A stretch of DNA of 64,000 nt from Spodoptera frugiperda (taxonomy: Eukaryota; Arthropoda; Insecta; Lepidoptera; Noctuidae). The notes below the pieces were generated by a model. It saw only the letters and a program-made list of their open reading frames with translations, ran no database searches and had not been told where the DNA came from. The translations under genes and the position numbers were made by a program. Numbering within the stretch: position 1 is the first letter of the stretch; every line of letters begins with the position of its first letter. Of this stretch, positions 21,588 to 34,915 are shown piece by piece. The stretch spans positions 6,882,001-6,946,000 of the forward strand of contig NC_064240.1 in NCBI RefSeq assembly GCF_023101765.2. Reading direction: 5' to 3'.

Positions 21588-21776
21588 TCCGCGCGGTTTC
21601 ACCCGCTCTGCTCGGCTCCTATTGGTCATAGCGTGATGTTTTATAGCCTATAACCTTCCTCGATAAATGCACTATTCAACACAAAAAGTTTATTTAAATC
21701 GTACCAGTACTTCCGAAGATTATCGCATTCAAATATACAAACGAACTCTTCAGCTTTATAATATTAGTATAGATTT
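21588..21776. repeat. interspersed repeat, well preserved copy
   Basis: It runs from CTAGCTACTTCCGCGCGG to TTCAGCTTTATAATATTAG. It is the better preserved relative of 19226-19365. Confidence 0.7.
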
Positions 21777-21804
21777 GTAGGTAAGAAATCACTACGTAAG
21801 TAAG

Positions 21805-21930
21805 CGAGTTGGAGATCGTAGTTTAAAAGGTTCAGGTTTATCAGAGAGCGCTACTACCCGGTCTCTGTCGGATGTTTGGTTCCTTACTGACAATTTAAAT
21901 AGCCGGACTCAATCCAAAACCTTTAATACT
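21805..21930. repeat. interspersed repeat fragment
   Basis: It shares GGAGATCGTAGTTTAAAAGG with 20092-20115 and continues with a TCTCTGTCGGATGTTTGG block. Confidence 0.45.
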
Positions 21931-24900
21931 TTTCCACCAGAGATGTGCTATGTTACGCTATGCTATGCTACGAAGTTGTTATAGCTTTGAAACTATGTTA
22001 ACGTTTCCACTGATACTAAGCTATGTATGTAGCTGTGCGAGGAAGATGCGCAGCTCGAGTAGGTACGATGTATAGATAGTAGGGAAGCCAATCATAGCAC
22101 ACTTGCATAGAACGTATCTTTCCATATAAAAACATAGCTTAGCTGAGTTATTTTTTAGTTAGCATCTCATGACATTAGATAAAATAATAATAAGCACAAG
22201 TTATACTAACACAGGTTCCCGCACGCGTAACTCCTACTTATAGCTGATGTTAAACCTCTTCGAAACCCCAATGCCTTAGTTATCATAATTTACTCCGTAA
22301 TCCGTATATATTTTGTATTTGCACAATCTTTCTGCAAGCGATCAACCGTCAATTCCATACATTCGATTTGCGATATTTGACGTTTAAATGAATGACGTTC
22401 GAATGTAAAAATGTTTTTAGCCAGTTATTTTAAACCGAACGCGATACTGTATCGTACTGAGTTTCTATTGCAATATAAAGGAGCTGAAACCTTTTTCTAC
22501 TATTGTCTTTATATAGTAACCTAACCAAATAAGGCCTATGCCCCAATAAAGCCTATTTTGAAAATTAAAAAAATAAATTCCAGTCTGTTGTCAGTAGGTT
22601 CCTACTCTCAGTAAAATATTGTAATGTAAATCGATACACCATTGACATTCAACACCAACTTTGTCCATTTCACGGGATTACAATCGCGACATCATAACTT
22701 TTACTTTATATTGTAACTTTATTATAAACTGATGACTTTGATACTGCTGTAACTGACATAAAAATCTTAAGAAATAGCTCTTGGTATAATAAAAACTTCA
22801 CCAAGGCGTAATAAAAAAATCTCCGTTTCAAAGCGTTAAATATTCCAAAAGTTTAACAATAAAAATGTCCCTTCAGAAACTAATGTGTTATGTTGCGGGT
22901 AGGCGGAGGTTGGTCATAGTCAGAGTCAGAACATTACTGCGATATGCCAACATCAATACTACTTTTTATTGCAATGTGTTCCTATAGTTTTTATTGTTCT
23001 ACATAGACATCAATGTGAAGTGATTGTGGGTCACACGTTTGAGCAAATGTTGGCTTTAAGTGTTTTTATTATGTAGATAGATATGTTATTTGGTACATAG
23101 TAAATATTTCTTGGGCGAGTGTTTTTCGCAGTTGCGATGTCGTAGAGGGGTGTTGGTACAAGTAAAACAACCAGTTAAATTTTGAAAACAATATCAAATT
23201 TAATACATAAATACGATTTATGTACTTCTACATACAGGTTTTGTCTATATATTTACATTGAAACACGTAATTTCATTCTAATTCATCTAGAGTTTCACAT
23301 TTTTGTCATACAGTAATTATTATAATAGTAAGCAACTGAAAAAAAATCAACAAAATTATTATACCTACTAAAGTTACGCCATAAAAATAATGATGCAAAC
23401 ATAGAAAATTTTTAAACATTGTACAAAATAATTTACACCGAAGTATCTCTTCTATGGGTCGTACGCCCATCTCCTATAAATAGGTACATACATGATTACT
23501 AATGCAATAACCATGGTCTAATATTAAAATATATTATCTATTACGAACTAATGACAATTCCCAAAGGCATAAACAAAAGGGCAATTGTATGCGCCTACAT
23601 GCGTTTACGCATTCCATAATTATAATATAGCAATTCAATCTACTTAGATCAAATTGTTTACACGCTATCGCAACGTACACCTAACCACACAAGTAACGAC
23701 ACCTTCCAACAAATATTATCCCATACATTTTACATTAAACGAGTTCGTAAGTTTTGTATCGGACGATACTGTACTTATTTTGTGCATTGTACAAGCTAAC
23801 CCGTATTGTGTGCCTCTAGTCATAGTTTTCAATGAATCTTGAAGTAAATTGCTAACAACGTTAAAGATTCCCATTTAACTTTTTCTTTGCGTCAGAAAAA
23901 AGTAAATAGGAACATTCATAGCGAAATTTAAAGAGGTTTAAGTCAGATTTGTAATTTATTAAATTATGTTGACCAAATGAATTTGAATAGTTTTCACATT
24001 AACTACCATACTTCTAAGCCACGAAGCTATTTCTTCAGCAAACCAAGGCTAAAAGCACAACACCAAACTACATTGTGTTCACTCATTCACATTAACGCTA
24101 GGCTTTAATGGAACAGACTTTTAATTCGGTCCATATTTAATTGACCACATGGATTGACATAAATACGCCTCGTCACATTGTATATCGTAATATTACATTT
24201 CAACAACCAGGAGATAATATTAACTAACAACCTTAACTAATTCATGAGATACCTCCGAAGAGACTAATCGATTACTCATCTAAACACTCATAATACAAAC
24301 TAACGATTTAATATCGATTACACATACATTCATATAATCGATTTTGTTATTGGATTTTACGTATTTATATTTGGCAAATGGTTACTATCAGAAACCCATC
24401 ACCTAGGTAGGGTCGATGTCGAACATCCACTGACCGCACGACTGACTTTAAGTCACACAAAATTAAATTTAATCATTACCTATCTAAAAACATTTACAGA
24501 AATTATATGTGTTCACAACTCGCGTCAATATACTGAATTTAGTTTTTCTAATTGTGTACCAATATAATAACAATAAACGTGCAACTAAATAATTTTGTGG
24601 CGTATGAATTAAATTTACTTTTTTGTACGTCATTTACACAATGTATTACGAAACTAAATGCTGAAATATAATATTATCTATAGCACCAATGACAGCTGCA
24701 AATATACGCAACAAAGTATAAAAGCAGTGAATATTTATTAATCAATTGCACGCGTAAATTAAAATTTTCGAAAAACAATGCTAAAATCCGAAACTTGTCT
24801 TTAAAACACATATGTATAAATGGACGCCAAAAGTATATGAATTGACTTATACGATACACGTACTAAATTGAACACTTATTGGCTAAATCTATCACAAAAA

Positions 24901-26431
24901 GTCCACTGAGGTAATTTACAAAATGAACTCATTTTTGCTACGTTTACAGTTCACATGGGCTAGCCCGCAATAATGCTTATCTATGAGTAAAATTCTGCTT
25001 ATATATTTGAAAAGTAGCTTACTGAAAAAATAATATCTGGGACTAGATATTTGACTATAACGGATTTTGTTTGTGCGTCATTTATAAGACACAAATTCTA
25101 ACGTCTCCTGGTGTATTAGATATAAACATTGTAGAATGAGCGTAGTAACATACACACTATCTTGAGACAACTAGTAGACATTTACTTGAGAGCAATACTT
25201 TGAAGCTCTGGCTTTCGAATATGATAACACGCTTATAGTCAATAATACTACTGAAGCAGTTTATTGTCTATACACAAACTATACAAAAACTTATCCAGTC
25301 GTACCATTAACTATACAGATTGCATTAGGGCCCGTCGCTAACTATGTATATCAAATTGGAATCATGAAGCCCGTTCTGAATTTGGCGTCTATATAAAATT
25401 ATGTAACGTTGAGCAATTACAATAACGGTATTTGGTAATAAATGGCGCATGTGTAGGTAAATGTAACTATAAAATAAATCTATTTACATTATGGCATTAT
25501 TGATTACAATAAATCGCATTGTTGTTGACAAAAGTTCGTAATTTTAATCAATTAAATAGTCACAATAATAAACAGGAGGCAATATGGATACCATATTCAT
25601 TTTTCATATTTGGCTTAATCAACTTCCTGTCATTTATTATGGTCATCAGAGAATCGGCATTTACTAAATAGGTAGATACAGAATTATAAATAATATTGGC
25701 CCGCATACTAATTTACAACCTGGCCAAATAAGCGGTTGCATGAATTGTTTTGAGGTTTTTCTGTGTCATAGCACTACACGTATTCAGATAAACAAAAGGC
25801 GATTTTAATTATCCCCAAAATAATTCGTACAACTTTACAATTTCAATTAATTTTAACACAATCGTCAGAATTTATTTGGTCAAATTATTTTTCTACATTT
25901 TGTTCCGTAGCAAATTCAATTACAATAAAATTCAATTACCATAGACATAGACTATTTAAGCATAGATTCATTTCAGACATAGAATAAACTCTCGGTACAA
26001 ATACATTCAGAAGTAATTCATTTTCAGTCAGATGTGCCTCCTCACACTGAGATGTGGTATGTACTTAAGTTACTAAACACTAAAGTAGATGCAGGAGGGG
26101 GTGGACAGCATCCTCACTGCGTCACCCTCCGAAGTCCGTTTCAACCACAAAAGTCGCTGACACCTTTAATCTTGAAACTACACATTGATCATTTACGCGA
26201 GGTCACATTTACCTTAAAAATAAAATTCAATGTCTAATATATCACGAAAAATGTCACTTTGATCGTCAATTTTGCTTGCCAATAATAGTTTTAGAACACT
26301 TATCAGTCTCCATGATTCAACTGGTCTTCTTAAATTTGGTTCTTAATTGTGATGAATCGTTGTATTCCTTTGAATTGCCTAAAAAGGCAAATTGCCTTCT
26401 GGCATTCACGTTCAATTTTCATCTGTTGTGA
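21931..26431. other. gene-free AT-rich stretch; possible long 3' UTR on minus strand
   Basis: No coding exon is seen. The right-hand 3 kb has almost no recognisable repeats, unlike the neighbouring regions. If the exon at 26432-26491 is a real terminal exon, this would be its 3' untranslated region. That is inference only. Confidence 0.3.
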
Positions 26432-26491
26432 TTAGATCATGTCGGGTTCAGGGAACTGCAGGTATCTCTGATTGCCGATGTGTTTTAGAAT
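26432..26491 (-). CDS. candidate alternative terminal exon of FOXO (19 codons plus stop)
   Basis: On the minus strand a long pyrimidine-rich tract followed by CCTTGTTACAG forms a strong splice acceptor. It is followed by 19 sense codons, ILKHIGNQRYLQFPEPDMI, and TAA at 26432-26434. A phase-0 donor is required. The FOXO exon at 35272-35459 ends in phase 0 with CNVDE and GTAAGC, and its normal next exon starts VIKHELS. The new exon would give CNVDE followed by ILKHIG, the same first residues in character, then diverge and stop. It would replace the last 60 residues, including the conserved acidic transactivation segment. No other minus-strand exon that could feed it is evident between here and FOXO. 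It could still belong to a separate gene or be a chance match. No transcript evidence was available. Confidence 0.4.
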   Translation of the reverse strand: MLKHIGNQRYLQFPEPDMI

Positions 26492-28551
26492 CTGTAACAA
26501 GGAAAATAAAAGTTGAAAAAGGAAAGTATTTCATTTAAAATGTTGCCATGAAATTGATGGCCGAACTAAATTAATAAATCACTACCTCATTGTTTTGAAG
26601 TCCAATAAATAAATTAAAAATGACCTAATTAAAATGTTACGAGAACTAAATTTCCTAGAGTAAAATTTCATAATCACGTTGTCTTATACAAATATTGTAT
26701 TCGTTATCTTTGGTATGTCATGAACGAGAACACGCGTGCCCTTTAGAAAGATCGTCATTCATAACTCCAATCATTTATTTCCTCGCATCAATGAACCAAT
26801 TGATTAAAGTCAATCAGAGATCACGATCACTACGACTCTCAATTACTAGCTGGGCTAGTTGACTGTTTTATAAATAGGAATACTAACACAGTTACAAATA
26901 ACTCGCTAAAAATATAAGTAAGCAAAAGTAGAAGACATCGAATCAATCTGGAGTGATATAAACCAAGAGTATATTCGTGAACCATCAATTTACATCCTAA
27001 TTAAATGTGTAGGAGTAATAAAACCGTCTCACGGTGCGGCGGTATCATAGTAATCTCGATCTAATTCTCGCGCAACGTCTGTGGATGTGGATTATCAGCA
27101 TTTCTCGTCCGGGCAGAGTTTCTGCTGAGTTGGTGGAGTGTAAATCGTAACCTGCCCGCCATAGCGACGCCAAGTCTGCGGCGCCCCGCACCCCGCGCCT
27201 CGCAGGTGACGACCCTTAGGGTTGCACTACAACTATCGACTACATTTTTATATCGTATTGTAATATTGTACTATTTGAAATTAAATATATATTAAGATAA
27301 AATTACATTTAACACGTCAGCAATTTTTGTATGAAATATTTCAAGGAAGAATTCAATAAAACGACTTTTCGAAACAGTATTGACACTATTTGTTTTCTAC
27401 ATTAACGAGGCGCGTCTCTTGGCCTTCGTTACTTGTCATCTTTCAATGGAAAATGCCATAATACGTCAATAGGTTTAGATAATTTATGGTATTAATATTC
27501 AAGAGCGAAACAGTAGGGATATTTACAAGAAACTACGCAATAGTTGTGGTAACCTGTTACGGTATGGAGAAAACTTGTATCGAAATTTTATCGATAGGTT
27601 TTTTAGAAATAGTTGGACATCACTATAAAACCGCGATAAATCTGTCGCATATTCAGCGATGTAACGGACTTTCTCTTCGCGTGACTCATTGCTCAGAATA
27701 AGTGCGTTCTTAATATGTGATGTGGATAATTGGTATGCTTATCTCGAAATAAGTTCGTCGCAAAATTAAATGGTTTTGGCGAATTAGAATTTTGTATCAT
27801 ACATTTTTTATTTACGTAAGATGGATTTTTATTGAATAGTATGGACGGATAACTGTATTTTTAAAATGGTATAAAAGATAAAAATGTATAATCTTTCTAG
27901 AAAAGAATCGAGTTTACCTTTAAGTACCAAAGGAAATAAATGTTACTGCGTAGTGTATTTTTCTTATGGAACAATTTTCCAGACTGCGTAGGAGTATTTA
28001 CTAGCTACTAAATAATATATTTTTTCTTTAGTACCTTACTATTTTTATTTAAACTGCATTACTGACGCATTTTGTAATTGAACAGATGACCAATAATCAC
28101 GATGTGGTTATAAACGTGTCTTTTTTTAAATAAAACCGTCTATATCGTCTAGAGCTCACCTAACTCAAAAAAATATTTACCGAATTTGCAATGTAACCAA
28201 CACTAAATACGTTTAGTCAATCTAATAGCAATAATACCTATAACAATGTAATTACTAAAGACATAATCAATACGCAGAAAACTATAATAAGTTATCTGTG
28301 TACTAGACTAGAATAATGATCAATTCACGAATCACGCGTGCTAATTGCTATTTGAGTGACCTTGGGGGACGTATGAATGACAGCTGACATGCAGGGGGCA
28401 TTTAACTGTCGTGTGTCAGCAGTGGACTTGTATTGTTGCATACACGTTTTGAATGAGACTATGTTCATGAGATTGTTGCAGCAGAGTAATATTTCCCGAT
28501 CAAAGAAGGGACTATTGGAGTGTTTTAAAATTTACGAAAAATCTATATAAA

Positions 28552-28712
28552 TTTTTTTTTTTTTCAGGGAGGAAAATCATGCACTAACTTCTCCCGCCTT
28601 GGGCAAGGCGAGAGGAAGTGTCAGATACTTACTGACTTAAAATCACCCCATTCACACAACTGTTTTTCGAGCAGGCGCCCTGGTAAACCCGCTAGGTAGA
28701 CTGCAGCTCCGG
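28552..28712. repeat. composite interspersed repeat, left part
   Basis: A run of 13 T followed by GGGAGGAAAATCATGCACTA, TCTCCCGCCTTGGGCAAGG, and CTGCAGCTCCGG. It is homologous to 58940-59095 and to the left part of 1137-1490. No target duplication is recognisable. Confidence 0.7.
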
Positions 28713-29249
28713 AATAACGTAGAGTCTAGAATTGTTTTCGGAATATGGCAATATGTTCACTGCCTTACGAAGGATAATTAGTGGAAAGTGGAAAATACCA
28801 CTTTGATCGTCAATCAATATAATGGAAAAATTGCGAAGAAAATGAAATTGATCACATCTTTTTGTTAATGTTCAATTATTTTTGTCTCAGATTTTTCTAT
28901 TGAGACGACATGAAGTAGGTATTAGTTGTATGTATATATCTGTATATTTACAGAGATAATACAGCTGCGGCAATTGTATGCTCGTGTGTTGTTATCATTT
29001 TCTTATGTATTGTCACGTGCCTAATAATAGGAATTCCCCTGCAATTATTGTCGCTATAATCATTGGCAATTGCTTAAATGAGTTCTTTATCGTTATATCG
29101 AATTCTAAGTCTTAATGATAAAATAAGTAAGTGTATTTAAAATAGATTACTATTTTTCTAATGTATGTATTACAATAGTACTACGTCGTAGCGCGTAGCT
29201 AATCCGCGCTCGGAAAGAATTTGCGAATTTGAAGGATATGGCTATTAGA

Positions 29250-29271
29250 GTTCGTAGCAAGTGCTACGAAC
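29250..29271. repeat. perfect 10-bp inverted repeat
   Basis: GTTCGTAGCA and TGCTACGAAC around AG. A GTAGCGCGTAGC 12-mer lies just to its left at 29188. Confidence 0.5.
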
Positions 29272-32200
29272 GGCTACGATTAGAAGAAGTCACTTGACTG
29301 TTCAAGTGGACTATCTATTTATACTTTCACGTATTTTTATTGAAACCAACCAATTCAAATGCGGACCAATTCACAAAATCCAAGCGGTATGTTCGTAGCA
29401 CCGAACTAGCAAAAGTTTTCCGATTTTTTTTTCAGCCAGCCTGACAGTGTGATAATAAATCGAGTTTCGGATGTCACGGGTTATAAAGCATAGGCGTCGT
29501 CGGTTATCGAGAGAATCCGGTGAGGCGGGGCGGTATTTGGCGCAAATTTATTCATACTGGGGGCCCAGCGACCTCTTAACTCTTGTGTTATTTAGGGCAC
29601 ACTTCCTTCGCGCCGATTCCTAGAGCCCATTTGTTACAAGCTGAGTATTTTTTAAATACACGCTTAAGCGCCATGGTTATATAATGATGGAGATATGTGT
29701 GGGTGTTGTTGAAAGCGCTTGGTAGGGAAAACTTAGTTTAAGATTTATTATGTGTGAAAATTTTGTAGGAGGACTAAGATTTGTTACTATAGAGACTGTT
29801 CATTGTGTCTGGGATTATTCGTGGAAGGAGGATATTTGTCGTGTCTAATTCTTGTTGTATGATAATAAAAAGACCCGTAAGAAATTACAAGGATGCCACT
29901 ATTTTAATCAGATGATTTTAATAAAATCTTTACATCATATTGACTTTAGTTGAAAACTACAAGTTAATTTAACCAAATAATAAGTTAGGGAATTCCGTTT
30001 AAGCTTTAGACATTTTGTGTTAAGTCATCTTATGTTCATGAAAGATATTAGAAGTTGCAATCTTATCACCGACTACTCAGCAATAACTTGCCAGACATAA
30101 GACGTTACATGAAGGTTGAAGAAACCGAAATGAAAAGTCGATTTTCATGGCGTATCAGTTTCATGTCGAAACGACCGGGTTGTTACCAATTACTTTTACT
30201 GCGAAAGTATTGTAGTCAATGGGATGGGAATAAAAAATGGGATTGTCTTTGCGACGGCCCCGTTGGCTTCTGGAAGGGTGCGGGGGGCGGGGGACGAGTC
30301 ACTTGTTGCATGAAGGCGGGGCGGAGACGCCCAACGCCCATCGCACCACGTGTCGTGAAACTTCAGAAAACCCTGAACATGTAATATTTACTAGTTGACG
30401 ATGTTTAACTATCATGCTTGGATTAACAAAGAAAGTTGTCGCAAGTTTAAGTACCACATAATTGAGATGATGGTTTCACGCCATGACGTAAGAATTGGGT
30501 CAGCAGGATAATTAAATCAGGGACGTATTTTATGAAAATTAAAACCTTAATGAATACTAATATAACAATACAGTACAACGATTTCTAATAAATACCATTG
30601 TCACAAAACCACTGACTGTTAGAAAAGGACAGCCATTTAATTATGATTAATTGTACAAGTATTAGGTCATCACACTCTGTCAATTGACTCCATATTGTAT
30701 TCCTACTAGTATGAGGATAATCGACACGTAACCTCGTGGTAGGCTATTTATAAATTCTGTTATCAAAGGCAAAAGGATCATCCCAAAAACCCATGCAGAG
30801 GCTTCGAATTAAGGAAAAATCACAAATTAACATAATTTTATATTTTTAACGCCTACTTATTGATTATTATCAATTTATTAAAGCATTATCCCTAATATGC
30901 CAAAGAAACGTTTATAAAAATTTAAATAAATATACTTCTTATTTTCTTAAATGAACATTGCTCCATCTTTGAATTATAACATCAATAAAATGTCTTTCTT
31001 AACTAAATCTCAAAGTGCCCTTCGAAAACTTTTACTGGATAAAACCGTCAAAATGTGAGGCGTCCTAATTTGTATCGTCATAATCTCAACGCATTTGGGG
31101 TTCCGCAATAAAATCATAAAATCGTTAGCTTGGGGCGTGCTTCTGTAGACAGTTAACACGTAATCCAATTTAGACGGTCGACATCAACGATGAATGCTAA
31201 AAGAGCTCCGCGATATTATTATACACCCTTGAACATTTTTTTCTAATATTCTTCAAGAATAATGAAGTTTTTGGGATCTTGATTCAAGGAGGTGGTGAAC
31301 TGATACTGGCCTTAGTACGAGTAGAGACATAGTTGAGTGTAGGCAAGGCTTTCTTAGATTGATTAGATGTTGAATTAGATGTTCAACATCTAATTTATAA
31401 AATAATTTAGTAAGTAATTTATTTCTATCTACTTAAAACTTCTTGTATATTGTATATTATGTTCGCATAGGTAATTAAGTCTAACTTTTATCACAGTAAC
31501 TACAGTTTGAAGAGCAAGTTTTTAAATTATAATAGATTGTTTATTGAATATTGCCATTCATTATTGTTTAATTTTGAAAAGGCACCATATTTAAATTCAA
31601 GCCAAAAATTTCAAAACGTCAACGGAACTTCAGTAATGTTCGAGAAACTTAATGTAGTACAGCGGCGTGACTTTAATAAGCAGAAAAGAATATTTACGCT
31701 TCCAAGTAGGGCTGGGGGGAGGTAGTCACGTAAATCTCAAGAAAATTGACATCCCTAACTATGTTGGCACTCATTTAAATAACTGATCAAACTCTCTAGC
31801 AAGCTGTCAAACAATAAAGAGCTAACAACTTATTCGATATGCGTCGTTCATCCTCCAGACTTATATTGAACGCCAAAATTGAGCCGCAACTTTTGAATTG
31901 ATAGCATTTTTTTTTTTTAAGAAAATTGAGATTTGTTGTGGCCTAGTCTTTTTAGTTTATGTTGTTACAGCAGTGTTTTTAAACAAATAAATATTAATAT
32001 AAATAATATTATAATTGATGTTTATGATGTTGTATTTCCATTTTTTATTAGTTGCAGGTTCAATGGGTCATCCATCATTTTAATCATCTATTTAGGTTTG
32101 GTTCTTTATGATATACATACTAATTTAGTAACGTTAAGTAGGTATTTGGAATCTTTATTAAAGGCTTGGAGATGTTCTTGTTTTGTTAACTTTATTTTAG

Positions 32201-34915
32201 TTCTATTGTTCTAAGCAATTTGGATAAAAATAAATTGCAAAGTAAACCAATGCAATGCAGTTAATATTTAACTTTTTAAGTAATGACAAACTGTCATATC
32301 TGTCAAGTCAGTTATGGAAATGAAAATCTTAATATTGTAATAAAAATTCTGAAATAAATGTATAATTCATCACTCATCAGAGAGGCCATGCGGCAAATAT
32401 TTAAAGTACTTACCTATAAGGCAACACCGACTTGGGTATAAAAAGAGCAAAGGAGATTTTTATTAAGTAGAAGGGCGGGGGGAGAATATAATGAATAAAT
32501 TCCGTGTAAGGACCCCTCCTAACGCAATTGAAAACTTTTAACAAGTGCCGGGAAATCGTGTGTAAAGGTGGGCCCCGTACCTAATTACGCAGCTAGCCGA
32601 ATGGAATACCGGATGAGTTCAGAAATTTAAACGATGTCTCCTCCCGACTCCCGGACACTTTATGAAAATCAGCTCGTTAATAAAATCGTCGAGTGTTGAC
32701 CGATGTCTTGGCACACGAACTCACTCGTCAGAAGAACGGAATACAAAATTAACGAAGTGTGCATTTGTTCTTAAATTCTATTATAAATGATACCGTAATA
32801 ATAAAAATATTTCGCGACGATTTATAAAGTCGTCTCAAGAATATAACCCCATTACGTAATTGCGTGCCAAATGAAAAGTTAAATCACGTTCGGGTCTTAA
32901 AATCGAGTTTCTCGATCCGGAATCTTTACCCCCCATTAACTTTCCGTCGTGTCCAAGTATTAAAAAATTAACAAGATATTTTCCACCGCAAGCTCACCGT
33001 CTGCGGAGGACGTATTCATTCTTTTGTAACCCTAAAAAACAAGTCATTACCGAAGCGGGTTTAATCCAGCATCGTGTTCTGGAGATTTTTTCGTGATATT
33101 CTATTATTCGGAGGCGATCGCTCGACGCGGCGCGACGGGCACCGTTTACGCTAAAATGATATGATTAATTACGAGTACCGGTAGCTCCGGTCTCCCTCAT
33201 TAGCGCACAAATAGGATCGCTCAATGGTGAAATTGAATCTTGAACGCTGGCAAACCACACTCAATAGGACTCTAATTATAATTATTATTCATATTAAATA
33301 AACGCCGGCATTTCGGTGTTTTGTTATGATTGTTGTTTAAATTATTGTGGATTAGAATAACACATTTAATAACATGGTTATATGACTAGAGTTATGACTT
33401 CTAAGAATGAAAGGCTGGTACTTCTTCACTAAATCATTTTTATTGGGCTCATTAGGGCTAATATTTTTAGTGTTTATGTGGTTAAGAGACGTTAGCGTCG
33501 CTATAAAATTTAATAACCTGATATAATAATAATAATATAATAGTGAGCATGTCACGAGATTTGAAAAAGAAACGTTAACACGTTCAGTCGTTTACAGTGG
33601 CAACAAATTATTCATAGGCCAATATAATTTGCAAACAAATGATATGACTGTACACCTAAGACTTTTCTTTTGCTTCTTACATAAATAAAGAAGGCATCAC
33701 GTCTCATAATCCACGTACAAAGAAACGTAAACATGAGTGACGTACTTATCTTTTGTAATACCTAATGTCGTAAATATGAATGTGACAAGAAATTCGTTCT
33801 TTACTGCAGATTTGGGGGTCGCGAGAATATACGTTGAAAACTACATATTTTGTGGTTCTGTTTTTAGGTACAGTCGTAAAAAGGGAAAATCCATTTACGC
33901 TCTGATTTTTTTTGCGTAGTATTTGTCTTATGAATAGAGAAAAAGTTTGTATAGTAGTGGTACTCTTTCTTTATGTCTGGTATAAGGGAGGCTCATGGAC
34001 TTATAAAAATATATGAACACGGTCGTATAAAAGAAAAATATTTGCCACGATATTTATGCACTTTGTTCGTAGCGTTTGTTTAAATTACTATCTGTTTAAA
34101 ATTCGTACCTTAAATAAAAAAAATATTACGATAGGGCAGAAATACTAATCAAAATTTTATTTGAGTTAAATCGACGTCGAAGTAAAAGTTTGTGGTGTTG
34201 TATGTATAGGTAAGTTTCGTTGGCCGACGCTGGGCACTTATCAGCCACTCGTTGCAGAACTTCAGTAGATTATTATCGTTGATATTCGAGATTTATTACC
34301 GCCGTACTATTAAACGTTCTCTCATTTTCCTTTCCACTATTCGTGTCTTTGTTTTTTATTAAGAAGTTATAGCGTTTAGAATTCGTAATGGTTTATCTTG
34401 AGAAAACATTATATCTATCACGTATTTTTCCATGCAATTTAATGTTACTATCATCATAAAGTTACATTTTATAGCTAACTGTAAAATGTTTAAAATATCT
34501 TGAAATAGATATCTCATGTAAATCTATTAGACCTGAACACGTAAGGCACTTATCTAGTATACGTATGTAAGTAAGAAGAGATTACCTTTCACATGTATTC
34601 ACGTGCGGTGCATCGCCAGCCACCCTCCAGGGTCCACAATCCGGATTACGATACCCTATCTATATCACAAGCTTCCACCTAGCTTAGCACTAAAGCCTAC
34701 ACTAACACAATTGACTGCAACAACGATCGGTAACCGTCCACTTAACACTAAATAAAACTCTAACATTAGTTAACATGATAAAATGAACAAAAATCTCGAC
34801 TACAATGCGAAAGTAACAAAAGAGGAAAAAGTTGCGTCACATCGTATTTACAGTGGACAATGTGAACATGTAAGTAGGTAACTGGTCCGAGGTCCGAATT
34901 ATCGGGTGGCGTGTT

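Larger units (their letters stand above)
26492..34915. other. 8.4 kb without supported gene, downstream of FOXO
   Basis: It contains a repeat at 28552-28712, inverted repeats near 29250 and a few GC-rich patches (27130-27220, 30270-30340, 33110-33200) without splice-supported coding frames. If the exon at 26432 is used by FOXO, this would be part of the last intron of that isoform. Confidence 0.35.

Noticed and set aside
27130..27220. GC-rich patch with an ATGGCGGGCAG on the minus strand, considered as a first exon
   Set aside because: No downstream partner exon in phase and no further coding signal.
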